The notes: generated by a model not told the origin, from the sequence alone. DNA of 64,000 nt from Cymbomonas tetramitiformis (GCA_001247695.2 LGRX02025988.1:20997-84996); one strand, 5' to 3'; shown: positions 1 to 9,441, counted from the first letter of the stretch. Numbers and translations: made by a program.

Positions 1-168
1 CCCCGACATACCCTCAATCAAGATCCGACGGCTGGGAGCAGCCCGTGAACGATGACCGTCGGATCGTGCACTTAGCCCCAGCATTCGGGAGAGGTATCTC
101 ACCCCCGACATACCCCCAATCAAGATCCGACGGCTGGGAGCAGCCCGTGAACGATGACCGTCGGATCG
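1..168. repeat. Direct repeat of a hairpin-forming unit
   Basis: A 66-base segment occurs at 1-66 and again at 103-168, a period of 102 bases with one difference in the first bases compared. Each copy holds a perfect 10-bp inverted repeat, GATCCGACGG and CCGTCGGATC, with a smaller GGCTG/CAGCC pair inside it, so each can fold into a stem-loop. The left edge of the window cuts the array, so more copies may lie upstream. No coding content is evident. Confidence 0.85.
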
Positions 169-545
169 GGGGGAAGGTTTCTGGGTTCTGCTTTCGACCA
201 CTGAGACCATACTTAAGGCTGAGTCCAAACGGGTTAACCCGACATACAGGTACGAGCATGAATACCAAGAGCTCGCATATTCAAAATGCTATCGTATACT
301 ACTTACACCGAGAGAGCGTCTCCTCGCAGGTTTCCCCAGAAAACGTTTATCATTTACCCAACGCTGTCAAGGGTAAATCGCTGAAGAAACATTTACCTTC
401 AATCCAACGGTCAAAATTCGCAGCCATTCAGGAAGGAGATTACATCAACGGTGGTTGTGGATAATCCGCAAACCCAAGCGAGCTTGAAAAACTATAGATG
501 GGTACGGGTAAGGGTATCTTCTATTCAAAAGTTCAAAACACCAAA
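169..545. other. No gene seen
   Basis: This stretch holds only a continuation of a frame that starts in the hairpin repeat, with no recognisable domain. I see no RNA gene or promoter motif in it. Confidence 0.5.
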
Positions 546-559
546 CATCAAAAGACCCC

Positions 560-960
560 CTCAATGAGTACGGCTAGATGGCCCAAAATCCCTGTTTTCT
601 TAAATACAGTAAACACTCGATTTTAAGAAAACAAGAATTTTAGGTCAGCCTAGCGAATTTCTTATTTATACAGAGATCTTAAATATGGGGTGTTATGTGT
701 TAAATATTGTGAATAAAAAAAAGCTGGCTACTTTCTTATTACCGAGTGATCACTGTATGGGCGATTACTGTATGCCCTCCGTATACAGTAATACCTTACA
801 TTTAAGGAAATGCTAGGTTAAGGAACCAGCCAGCTTTGGGGCATCGTCCACAATATTTAACATATAACACTCCATATTTAAGAACGTTATGAAAATAAGA
901 GAATGGCTGGGCTGAACAAGAGCGATTCTTAAGAGACACCTTTCGGTAGGTGTGGGAATT
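560..960 (+). repeat. Palindromic MITE-like repeat, copy A
   Basis: Two 34-base arms at 678-711 and 849-882 are near-perfect reverse complements, and the pairing extends to AGCTGGCT/AGCCAGCT further in. The segment from 563 (TGAGTACGGCT followed by AAAATCCCTGTTTTCTTAAATA) matches, in reverse, the repeat at 47490-47820, which makes this a dispersed family. Motifs of the type GATTACTGTATG / TACAGTAAT recur in both copies and may be the terminal inverted repeats. No transposase is present, so if it moves it must be moved in trans. The exact ends are uncertain. Confidence 0.55.
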
Positions 961-1255
961 TTGTGGAAGTGATATCTCCACTGCTTGCATCGAATGTACT
1001 ATAATTGATAGGTCTTATAACATTGCGTCTTTCAAATTCCCACCCTTTACAAAAACTATTTTTCTTAAATCAAGCTCAAAATCGTGCGATGTTCCGTACG
1101 AACAAATATTGTGTGCGTCACGCGTGCGCGTGACATCTCACGCGCGTACGGAACCTTGACATTCGGAAGCAAGGCTTTTTTTGCGCGCAAATTGTAGATA
1201 TCTTCCGCCATTCGGCATACGTGTGGCGAAAGCACGATTATCATCAGCGACGCGC

Positions 1256-4102
1256 TTAGATGTTCAGGTAACTACTGCTGCCGGTCTTACGTTTCGGATA
1301 TGCGGAGGAGTTGATCAATCGTTTAGCCTTTTGCTCGGGCTGCGACAAAAGCCAGTAACCGGCCTGTCCGGTACGGATCGCGTGGACCTTCGATGCCATC
1401 GAGGCGAGTCCGAGTAGCACCATGAGCAATCCTACGATGCATATCACAAGCACGACTATCAACACTTTTTTCAGCTTGCTTGAATCGTGATCGTCGTGTC
1501 CGCCTGATTCGTTGATGTGGGTCGTCACGTCGATGTTGGCGGTTGTGGAACTAGAGGTGACGGTGTACGAGGAACGAGAGGATCCCACTAGATCCACTTT
1601 GTACTCGCTCTCGACGTTTCCTGAAGGTTGAGTGGCGGTGTCGACGGAGCGACTGCTCAATCCTAGAGAACCTGTGGTGTACCCGAGCAACTTTCTTTTG
1701 CTGGAGCCGGTGCCGGAATCGGTGAGTGAGCAGGCCCCGTCCAAGACGCTCACGATGGATGTGCTGGTCGCCGTGTTGGCACGGCGGCATTGACATTGCG
1801 TTTCGGAAGTGCACTTGATCGGGGTGATCACGTCCGGCAGGATGGCTCGATTGTAGGCGTAATATCCGGGATCGTTTTCACCTCCGGCCACCTTGATGCA
1901 GCCAGAAGGCTTCGAAGTGTCGCTGATCACCACGTAATTTTGGCTCTGGTAGACTTGTTGACATTCGGACATATCCAGTTGCACGGAGTAAATCGTTTGA
2001 GCGCAGGTGATGCCGATTACGCGGAGCTTGAACGTTCCGTCATCCACCTTATGGGGATCCAGGCAAATGTAAGTGCGATCTCCCGCACTTGTCGAGGTTG
2101 CGATTTTTGTGGACGGATTGAAACCGATTTGAGTTATCACACCCGGTTGAGTAGCATCCGAGACGCCGTAGCAACCGAAGGGTTTGTCGTCCTCCGAAGC
2201 GACTCCGCCAAGCCAGATGGCGGCGTTTTGTATGGCGAGCGCGTTGCAGGTGACCGCCGTAAAATCTTGGTACGAGCTTCCGCTCGCGTCGGGGACATTT
2301 TCGGATTGTGCCGCCTCCGCGAGAAGTGTGCTCATGTCGTACCCGGAGTCGTGCTTGGTCGCGACCGCTCCCAGGAAGCAGAAAGACAGCTCGAAGGTGG
2401 TGTTGACGCCGGTGTAGTCGAGATCGAGGTTGTTGATCATCTGCCAGGAGAGGGACGAAGTTTCCAGATCGAGGCCGCCCTTTTCGTGCACGGGCAAGAA
2501 ATCGTCTCGCAGGGAACTGGACACGTAGATGTGAGGCGATTGCATGAGGTCGCGGAGCTGGGAGTTTACGGATCCGTAATGGGAAAACTCGCTCAGAGAC
2601 ACCGCGCTGGGGTTGACGAAGCTGCTGTCGGACGCGCTGATTCCGTCTTGGAACAACCCTTGGTAGATGGGCACCAGCTTACCGAAGTCGTCGAAGGCGC
2701 TCAGATCGGTGGCCATCGACGGGGTGATTCCGCAGAGGTCCTCTTTGGGGCCCTGGATGCTACCGCCCGTGCTTTGAAGGCTGCTGCTGGATTGCAGCGT
2801 CTCTTGGTCGGCGTCGCGCAGCTTCAAGATGGCGAAGAGCGACATCGGATAGAGGACGTACTGGCGACGCATGGTGTAGTCGGACAGATACGTGGTGAGA
2901 CGGAAGCGCTGCTCCCGCTCGATGCGGTTGCTGACGGTGCCCGTGCCGTCCACGATGGATCGCAAGGTGGAGAGACCATCCGAATTTTCGGCGTGGTACT
3001 CGCTCCAGGTGGGCATGGTGTCCGAGGTTTGAAGAGACTTGGGCACGTCGATCTTCATGGTCACACCGAAGTCCTGGAACGTGCTCGCGGAGTCCGTGGT
3101 GACCGAAATGGTGGTGAAGTGTGAAGTTTCCTCGGGGGCGAGAGGGTCCACGGTAAACAGGCCGCCGCTTTTGACGATGGACGTAGTTCCAAAACGGATG
3201 TGCAGGCCTGCCCACTTCTCGACGTTGTCGAAACACGCGTAATCGCGGTCGAAACAGTTGAACTCGAAATACTGGTTGGCGAACTCGTGATACTCGTTGG
3301 TCATGAACTGCTCTTCCGATCCGGAGATTCCGCTGTCTCCCGTCGCTTGGCGCAACAGGCGGCATTTGATCGCGTCGACCGCGTCGAAGCGAGCGTCGTT
3401 GAGGCCTTGGAAAGCGTTGGTGGTGAACGACGCGTCGTCCGCGTTGAGGATGTACATGTCGCCCGTGGATCCCGGAACCTCCGTGATTCCGTCGCTGAGC
3501 TTTCCATACACGGGCTTGCCGAGCGCGCGCAGCTCCGGGTCGAAGGACGGATTGGTGCGCGTCGAATCGTACCTCGCGATCGGATCAACGAGGTTGTACT
3601 TGCGCGGTGTGGTGGTGCCCACGGGTTGGGACACGCACATGCGAGTTCCCACCTCCACCACGGATCCGTACGTGGAGTGGTCGTATTGCACGGTAACGTC
3701 CAGCAGTCGGTTGATCGCGGGGGGGACCACCGCGGACTGCGCGGAGAAGCTCATCACGTGCACCGAGTAGGTTTTTATGTAGAGCGGATAGAAAATGTCT
3801 CGCTCGATGGTGTTTCCGCTTTGCATATGAAGCTTGTGGCTCATCAGCAACTGCGTTTTGTGCGTGTAGGACCCTGCGAAGTCCTGCCGCGTGATGTGGT
3901 AGGGGGAGGCGTCGCTCGTGAGGTCCAAGAAGTCCGACAACATCCCGGAGAAACGCATGTGCATGTCCACCGCCTCGCACTCGGGCTGGGTAAGCGACGC
4001 GATCGGCGCTCCGGTGTCTTGATCGACGGGATACTGAGCGTCCTCGGGGTTGGTCGCCCATTTCATGGAGGCGTCGGTGGTGCAAGTTTGTTTCGTTTTC
4101 AT
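1256..4102 (-). CDS. Large single-pass membrane protein, unknown family
   Basis: An uninterrupted intronless frame of 948 residues from the ATG at 4102; the frame stays open to 4171. A single strongly hydrophobic segment lies near the C-terminus (core KVLIVVLVICIVGLLMVLL), followed by a basic tail of about 55 residues, so the predicted layout is a long ectodomain, one membrane anchor and a short cytoplasmic tail. The last third of the ectodomain is cysteine-rich and ends in a serine/threonine-rich stalk. No signal peptide is obvious at this start. The gene is clearly richer in G and C than the AT-rich viral-type genes immediately upstream. I do not recognise the family. A viral surface glycoprotein or a host cell-surface protein are both possible; its position next to viral genes favours the first, as inference only. 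Confidence 0.7.
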   Translation of the reverse strand: MKTKQTCTTDASMKWATNPEDAQYPVDQDTGAPIASLTQPECEAVDMHMRFSGMLSDFLDLTSDASPYHITRQDFAGSYTHKTQLLMSHKLHMQSGNTIERDIFYPLYIKTYSVHVMSFSAQSAVVPPAINRLLDVTVQYDHSTYGSVVEVGTRMCVSQPVGTTTPRKYNLVDPIARYDSTRTNPSFDPELRALGKPVYGKLSDGITEVPGSTGDMYILNADDASFTTNAFQGLNDARFDAVDAIKCRLLRQATGDSGISGSEEQFMTNEYHEFANQYFEFNCFDRDYACFDNVEKWAGLHIRFGTTSIVKSGGLFTVDPLAPEETSHFTTISVTTDSASTFQDFGVTMKIDVPKSLQTSDTMPTWSEYHAENSDGLSTLRSIVDGTGTVSNRIEREQRFRLTTYLSDYTMRRQYVLYPMSLFAILKLRDADQETLQSSSSLQSTGGSIQGPKEDLCGITPSMATDLSAFDDFGKLVPIYQGLFQDGISASDSSFVNPSAVSLSEFSHYGSVNSQLRDLMQSPHIYVSSSLRDDFLPVHEKGGLDLETSSLSWQMINNLDLDYTGVNTTFELSFCFLGAVATKHDSGYDMSTLLAEAAQSENVPDASGSSYQDFTAVTCNALAIQNAAIWLGGVASEDDKPFGCYGVSDATQPGVITQIGFNPSTKIATSTSAGDRTYICLDPHKVDDGTFKLRVIGITCAQTIYSVQLDMSECQQVYQSQNYVVISDTSKPSGCIKVAGGENDPGYYAYNRAILPDVITPIKCTSETQCQCRRANTATSTSIVSVLDGACSLTDSGTGSSKRKLLGYTTGSLGLSSRSVDTATQPSGNVESEYKVDLVGSSRSSYTVTSSSTTANIDVTTHINESGGHDDHDSSKLKKVLIVVLVICIVGLLMVLLGLASMASKVHAIRTGQAGYWLLSQPEQKAKRLINSSAYPKRKTGSSSYLNI

Positions 4103-4292
4103 GTATGAATTTAATATCGTTCTGGTAGCGTATGTCTGACCCGATATGCATGGTCTCAAGCGGCGATTCAACGCTGCCTATAGTTTGACACACCACCGTA
4201 TCGCAAGTGAGTGTATCAGTTGGACCCGTACCATTTACAAATGGTTTACCGTTAATTTCTTTCACAATTAAATTGGAACCAAAAGCTGACAT
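4103..4292 (-). pseudogene. 5' end of a small AT-rich gene, truncated or fused
   Basis: A reading frame starts at 4292 with M-S-A-F-G-S-N-L and continues in AT-rich sequence for about 65 residues before running into the out-of-frame GC-rich gene, where codon composition changes abruptly. The N-terminus resembles that of the next gene (M-S-S-F-G-N-E-L at 4702), so the two are probably paralogues in tandem. Either this gene was cut where the GC-rich gene joined, or it is the true N-terminus of that gene separated by a frameshift near 4100-4190. Function unknown; small repeated structural proteins are common in virus late clusters, but that is inference. Confidence 0.4.
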
Positions 4293-4317
4293 TATATATT
4301 ATACACGATTTATTAAT

Positions 4318-4702
4318 TTACGGTGGAGGAGGGTCTGGTCTTGAGATTAGTTTCATAAAGATTTGTACAGGTAGAGTATCTGCAGTCCGATAACCATACA
4401 ATCCATTAACCGGAACTTCGGCGTCAAATGGAGGTGTATTTGTCGCTCCCGTTACAACCGGAAGATTCTCAATTCTGAACTTAGAAGTTATCCCTGCCAT
4501 GTTAAAGAATGCTATGCCTGGGTTTCCGCTCTGACTTGCATCAAAATAAAAAAATGGCTTCAGTTCCTAACAAATTAATTTGAGACTTTGTTTGAGGTAT
4601 ACTACCATTTCTACCATCACGACCGATTGTCATCCCTTTACCATAGAAATCGGTTGATGCCGTAACTTTTGTTGCATTTAGTTCATTACCAAATGAAGAC
4701 AT
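4318..4702 (-). pseudogene. Small protein with M-S-S-F-G start, frameshifted
   Basis: A frame of about 48 codons begins at 4702 and ends in a stop just after a run of seven T residues near 4541-4548. The neighbouring frame continues from that point for about 75 codons to a stop at 4318, ending in D-P-P-P-P. Removing one T would give one continuous protein of about 125 residues, so this looks like a homopolymer indel, either real decay or an assembly error. Its start resembles that of the gene at 4292. Function not recognised. Confidence 0.5.
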
Positions 4703-4765
4703 GTTGATATATATATTAACTTATGAAAAAAAACAAAGGTATAGGTTGTAACAACCGACTATTCA

Positions 4766-5620
4766 ATGGATGCTCCATCGGGAAATGGAACATTTCCATC
4801 TTTTGAGAAAGCTTTTCACCATGCCCTAAAGTATAAGATTTGTATCCAGCCAGAGGATGAACGTTGCTTATCCTACATGAAACAAAACAATGCTTTAGAC
4901 AGACTTATCTTGGTGTCACCTACTTATCACAACAATATGCATTATTACAAAGACTTACCACTCGAAGAAGATGATGTGCTGGAGCCTACCGTAGATGTTC
5001 CAAATCGGATTGAAGGTATCCTTGACACCGAAGCTCAAGAGTACGATGAATATCAAGAGAAGATGGAAAGGTACAAAAAGCTTATGAAAATGTTGAACAA
5101 TCATAATATAAGTGTGTATGAGATTCCCGGTGAATTGATGTTGGAATTTGGCGATGAGAATGGAAACATCCTTCCTCCCCAACACAAGTATGGTGGCAAG
5201 ATGCCCGTGATCGCGGCATTCTTTGACGACACACAAGACACTGACATGATGAGACCATAAAGCAAGCTTAGCAACATGGTTATCAAACATAGACATCTTG
5301 GGAAGCTTAAGGACGGAGCCCTTGGGGTGACATTACTCTTCGCGACTCAGAACTACACCTCAAGCTCAGGAGGTCTCTTGAAATCTATAAGAGGTAATCT
5401 TACACATATGTTAGTCTTCCGCAATAAGAATCAAAAGGAGATTGATAAAATAGGGGAGGAGGTTGGGGGTGAGATACCAATAGAGGAATTCAACTCGGTG
5501 TACAATCAAGCAATTCAAGGGCCACACGATTTTTTATTTATTGATCTTCATCGGAAACCTAGTCATCCTTCAATGTTTAGAAGGAATTTCAATGAATGGA
5601 TTGTCCCCGGTCCACTATAG
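4766..5620 (+). pseudogene. A32-like (FtsK/HerA-type) DNA packaging ATPase, degenerate
   Basis: The order of motifs fits viral genome-packaging ATPases, which pump DNA into the capsid. There is a P-loop-like start APSGNGT, a strand LILVSPTYHNN, a Walker B strand ending AFFDD near residue 155, then the ATQNY sensor region and the C-terminal LFIDL segment typical of the family. Two defects are visible. The Walker A segment lacks the lysine expected between GNG and T, and an in-frame TAA at 5258-5260 splits the gene into 164- and 114-residue frames that are otherwise in the same phase. The gene lies just before the methyltransferase on the same strand. Such ATPases are hallmark genes of Polinton-like viruses, virophages and giant viruses. 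Confidence 0.75.
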
Positions 5621-5622
5621 GC

Positions 5623-5676
5623 TGTCATAATTAGAAATTGATGTATATAGTAATATTAGATCTCAGTTTGTGACAA
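5623..5676 (-). repeat. 54-base palindromic element, reverse copy, 3' of ATPase
   Basis: Starts two bases after the ATPase stop. The arms TGTCATAATTAGA and its partner ending TTTGTGACA are imperfect reverse complements around a conserved, non-palindromic core read here as TGTATATAGTAATATTA. Same family as the copies at 5724, 6397, 6475 and between 12290 and 14740. Confidence 0.8.
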
Positions 5677-5723
5677 AAGGCCCAACGGTCTTCCAATAGT
5701 CTCTATATCGTGCATTTTATAAG

Positions 5724-5777
5724 TTGTCATAAAGTGAGATTTTATTTTACTATATATATCAATCTCTAATTATGACA
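5724..5777 (+). repeat. 54-base palindromic element, forward copy, containing the methyltransferase start
   Basis: Arms TTGTCATAAAGTGAGA and TCTCTAATTATGACAC flank the core TTTACTATATATATCAA. The ATG of the methyltransferase at 5772 lies inside the right arm (TTATGACA). The element therefore supplies either the promoter and start region or a flanking repeat of a gene cassette. The core contains a TATATA run. Confidence 0.8.
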
Positions 5778-6416
5778 CCGAAACGTGTCTTACAGCTATT
5801 CTCCGGGACGGCATCGGTCAGCAAAGTACTTAAGGAAATCTATAAAAATTGCGAAATTGTATCGGTGGACATACTGCCCGATCATGATCCAACTCATATT
5901 GTTGACATATTAAGCTGGGATTACACCATATATCCACCAAAGCACTTTGATATGATCTGGGCCAGTCCACCATGCACGGAATATAGTAAGGCCAAGAGAT
6001 ACCAACCACGAAACCTGGAGTTGGCTGATAGCATAGTTGAGAGAACATTGCAAATAATGGACTACTTCAAACCTACATATTGGTGCATTGAGAACCCAGC
6101 AGATGGCGGCTTAACGAGACATAGACCGGTGATGCAACACATGAACAAATACATCCACATATGCTGCTATTATCAATATGGATTTGAGTACAGAAAAGCA
6201 ACTAACATATGGACTAATCGGGATGGATTAGATCTGAAGATGTGTTACAAACACAGCACACCGTGCCCTATGATGAAGTTATATGGGAAGCATATGAAGT
6301 CGGCTCAGTTTGGTCAAAGTTCATGTGCATCCCATGGGACCGGGAGAGGAAAGGTTGAGAATGTGTATAGCATACCTCGTGAGTTGATCATAACTCTTGT
6401 CACTTTTAGAGAATGA
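5772..6416 (+). CDS. Cytosine-C5 DNA methyltransferase, virus-type
   Basis: An intact 214-residue frame. Visible C5-methyltransferase motifs are the S-adenosylmethionine loop LFSGTASV (residues 9-16), an acidic turn VDILP, the catalytic loop WASPPCTEYS (cysteine at about 68), and IENP at about 106-109 in place of the canonical ENV. A YQYG-x-RKAT-x-IWTN block follows. This is the compact single-domain form also seen in phages and algal viruses, which would methylate cytosine in its own or host DNA. Surrounding viral genes are broken but this one is not. The start lies inside one 54-base palindrome and the stop inside an inverted copy. It is clearly related to the C-terminal domain of gypsy element 3 at 57.8-58.4 kb. 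Confidence 0.88.
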   Translation: MTPKRVLQLFSGTASVSKVLKEIYKNCEIVSVDILPDHDPTHIVDILSWDYTIYPPKHFDMIWASPPCTEYSKAKRYQPRNLELADSIVERTLQIMDYFKPTYWCIENPADGGLTRHRPVMQHMNKYIHICCYYQYGFEYRKATNIWTNRDGLDLKMCYKHSTPCPMMKLYGKHMKSAQFGQSSCASHGTGRGKVENVYSIPRELIITLVTFRE

Positions 6417-6552
6417 TGTATATAGTAATATTAAGTTTCACTTTATGACAAGTTTACAATACCATTGGATTGATTTGTCACTTTTAGAGAATGATGTATA
6501 TAGTAATATTAAGTTTCACTTTATGACAAGTTTACAATACCATTGGATTGAT
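6397..6552 (-). repeat. Tandem duplicate of the 54-base palindromic element with its spacer
   Basis: A 78-base unit is present twice, at 6397-6474 and 6475-6552. Each unit is a reverse copy of the palindromic element plus a 24-base spacer (TTTACAATACCATTGGATTG). The two units look identical, so the duplication is recent. The first contains the methyltransferase stop codon (TGA at 6414-6416); the second abuts the 3' end of the helicase remnant on the other strand. Confidence 0.85.
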
Positions 6553-8100
6553 CTTTTTCCAAAATGCTACGCTCACCAAATGATCCCAAAGCTCAACCCT
6601 CTTCCTTAATTTAATTTCCTCCTCCGATTCATCCTCGTCAATAAATTGGTATTCTCCATTGAACCATCCAAAATTCTTGAAGAGCTGAGGTTTCCTAAAT
6701 CCCAACAACGTTTTGTGTTCCTCCAAAATCTCCGGCACAACCTCATAGGTGTATCCTCGCTTGTCTTTGTATCTCACTTGCTTACCTATAGTGAATCCAT
6801 CTCCGAACAAGTGGTGATAGATCTTACTCAGCAATGCATCAATATCTTTCTTTTGAGTCAGATCGTACCCCTTTGCTTTCTTTGTCGGAAACATGTTGAA
6901 ATACTCTTCATTGCATGTGTCACTCTCCTCTTGTGTCAAAGTCTTTTTTGAATCAATGACATTCTTATCCAAGTTCTCAACCATTTCTTGAAAGCTTTGT
7001 AACCACCACACCTTTGCTTGATCAGATCGTACCAGATTTACAAGAAAATCATTGCCATTCTTCAGCTTTTCTTTCATTTCTGCTCAGTCATATATCCAAA
7101 AGTAGCGAGCGACATTGAAGTGCTTCTTCAATAAGTGGTCAGCTTCGTAGTATTTCCTAAAGGTTTGTAGGTCATCCTTGGGCACTTCCAACATCTCATG
7201 AATTCTTTTGTAAACCTCACATGCCATAGGGTCAAATTCTTGTGGAACCTCGGTTTCATCTTCTATTGGTTTGCTCAACCTTTGTGCTTTAAGATATCGG
7301 TTCTCAAATACGAACCCCTGATTTCTCATTATGTTAATGAAATGGGCTCGTTTATTAGTCTCGTAACAAAGCTTCTTATACTCAAACCTTGCAAGACATT
7401 CTAAATATTCATCGGTCATATCCTCGGGATATGCCGACATATTAAAATATTGAATCCCCATTTTTTTAGTCTTTTGTAATCGTTTCCTTACATCATCTAA
7501 TGTACTCGGGTTTGCTTGATATTGTTGTTTGAAAAAGAAGACGTACACACATGTCGGATTTCTCTCTCTCATCACTTGTTGAGCCATGCCTAATGGGTTG
7601 ATAGTATGCTCCTTGTATAATGCAAACACAGGTCGTTTTATTTCAGTGTTGCTATCTATTCCATAGACTACTTTGGGACTATAGATGATCCTATTGGTAG
7701 TGTTAAAATTAGGTATCTTGTCGGTCTTCTTGGTGACTAATTCTAAATTGGGATGGTGTGGTTTTAAATATGTATACAATTCTTCGGCCAAGGTAGCGGA
7801 GTCCATTGGGGTCAAGTACTTCTCGTGTTTTAATATCAACTTTCTAAAATCTTCCTCCCTTTCAATCTCATAGATCGGAACGCCCGAAACATGTTTGTGC
7901 TTGTTGTAGACAAATATGTATTCCTTGTTAATCGTATTCAAAAATTCAATAGAATCGTCACATATGTCTTGATCAACCGCTATGTAGTTTTTACATTTGT
8001 TGAGCACGTCATGTTTTAGATAATAGTAAAGACTTGCTCTAACGGCATTCATTGTTTCACTTCCGATTAAATGATCATATATTGAATTCCACTCATCCAT
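6532..8100 (-). pseudogene. Superfamily 2 helicase, C-terminal part (herpes origin-binding type), interrupted by a stop
   Basis: Two frames in the same phase, 8100-7084 and 7077-6532, separated by a single TGA. The first opens with a Walker B-like segment MDEWNSIYDHL and has the helicase C-terminal pattern IIYSPKVVYGID followed by MAQQVMRERN, matching origin-binding-protein-type helicases of large DNA viruses. The second is a lysine-rich tail with no motif I can name. It belongs with the 8130-8938 and 11565-11946 fragments as one ancestral minus-strand gene of roughly 930 codons. Decayed: stop at 7084, frameshift at 8100-8130. Confidence 0.7.
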
Positions 8101-8129
8101 AAAAATTGTGTAGTCTTTGAAATTAAATT

Positions 8130-8938
8130 TTAAAGAGCTAAATTTGACAAGCTATCTATGGTAATGATGATATTGTCTCCTTGTTTCAATGACTCATCCT
8201 TATCCTTGTAGATTTTGCAACTAATTCCCGCTTGATTAAAGTCATCATAATGCTTTTCCGCTAAAACTACTCTTGATACAATGCTAATGATCTTCATTCC
8301 ACTTCGCTTTTGAAGATTGGCTTTGACGTGATCCATGAAAGTTGTTGTTTTTCCCGTTCCACATCCCGATTTAATGATGTATGATGTATCACGTGCTAAA
8401 ATGTCCGATCCTTGCTTCTCTTGTAATTTAGGACGTCTTATGGCCTTATGAGGTTTGATCTTGTTCCTTGGAAGTCTTTTCATTTTATGATGATTGACGG
8501 CTATCTTCCTCTTTGCTTTGGAAAGTAGCCATGTGATTGAATCGAACTCATTGGGTTTGCATGTATTCCATATCTTGATGTTGTTATCATGGTCATACTT
8601 CGGTTTGGTCTTTGAAAATTCTTCCCATTTTGTAAGTTGATTCAATCCCTTCATGGCATTCGTAAAGAGCCGAAAATCTTGGTATGTATCAATGATATCA
8701 TGAGGTAGCATGCTCAATATGTTATCAATGTCTTTATCGCTTAAGTCATAATACACCTCTCCTTCTTGAGTGTATTCCTCTTGAGGCTTGATCTCAAACT
8801 TTCCGGTTTTTTCATTTTTTTAGAAGTGGATGTGTAAATGTGTTCCAACAAGAATTGCGTTATTGCCTCCGGCATTTCCTTGATGGATGTATCATGATAA
8901 ACGGTGTAGTCCTTGTGAATGATGCCCTCTTTTATGTC
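8130..8938 (-). pseudogene. Primase-helicase, middle part with helicase motif I, frameshifted
   Basis: The 208-residue frame ending at 8130 contains the P-loop SGCGTGKTT and motif Ia IISIVSRVVLAEKH, followed by IIITIDSLSNL. Upstream, the frame running from 8938 (IYDIKEGIIHKDYTVYH) is shifted relative to it at an A-run near 8815-8825; the alternative frame there joins smoothly into the helicase. At 8130 another frameshift leads into the DEWN segment. The upstream end stops abruptly at 8938 because an LTR element was inserted there, and the missing N-terminal half continues at 11565. Role when intact: unwinding DNA and priming synthesis in viral replication. Confidence 0.72.
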
Positions 8939-8943
8939 ATATA

Positions 8944-9118
8944 TGCTGGAAACAGCTGAACAGGCAGTGGGGACCCGCTGCCGACGGAACAAACGGATCA
9001 CTAAGCTCGGATATACGAACGATATATACCCGAGATGAGTGACACAGGCTGACCACCGAAGATGACATACAGGAATGACACTAGACTGTACGAACTAGTC
9101 GTAGTGTCAATTCCAGCA
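8944..9118 (-). repeat. LTR (3' LTR in element orientation)
   Basis: 175 bp, nearly identical to 11385-11559, with TG...CA ends. Flanked outside by the ATATA target duplication and inside by CACCACCTCA, the complement of a short purine tract. Confidence 0.9.
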
Positions 9119-9441
9119 CACCACCTCATCTGAGGTGGACCAGCTAGTGACACTCACCACCCTAGCTACTAGAGTTTACAGAGAATGTAAAGAAATGTCA
9201 ACTCTAGGAAGCTAGTCAAAGTCACAGGTGGCAAGATGAATGTACAGGCTAGCAAAATAATACTGCTAAGCCTAGGAAATTGCTAGGACCAATTCCGGCC
9301 TGCTAAAATTAATGCTCTGCCAGCTAGTGGTGGGTGCTCCCACAGATCTCGCCTGTCTGCATGTGATGGAGAATGTAAAATAAGTCTGCCTGTCGGTTTA
9401 ACTTCTGACTTCTGCGAACTGCAAAGGTCTCCTGCCTATAA

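Noticed and set aside
1256..4102. HAP2/GCS1-type gamete fusogen
   Set aside because: Single-pass layout and cysteines are compatible, but I could not find the family's conserved motif or a signal peptide, so no family is assigned.
1790..4108. Long plus-strand frames of 302-444 codons opposite the membrane protein gene
   Set aside because: Arginine/valine-rich composition typical of antisense frames in GC-rich genes, and no domain.
3585..4292. 235-residue frame overlapping the large membrane protein gene
   Set aside because: Only its first ~65 codons lie in AT-rich gene-like sequence; the rest is an out-of-phase shadow of the GC-rich gene.
4766..8100. Alternative genetic code reading TAA and TGA as sense, because stops in the ATPase and helicase are in phase
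   Set aside because: The same genes also have frameshifts and a missing Walker A lysine, and the methyltransferase and host gene use normal stops, so decay explains it better.
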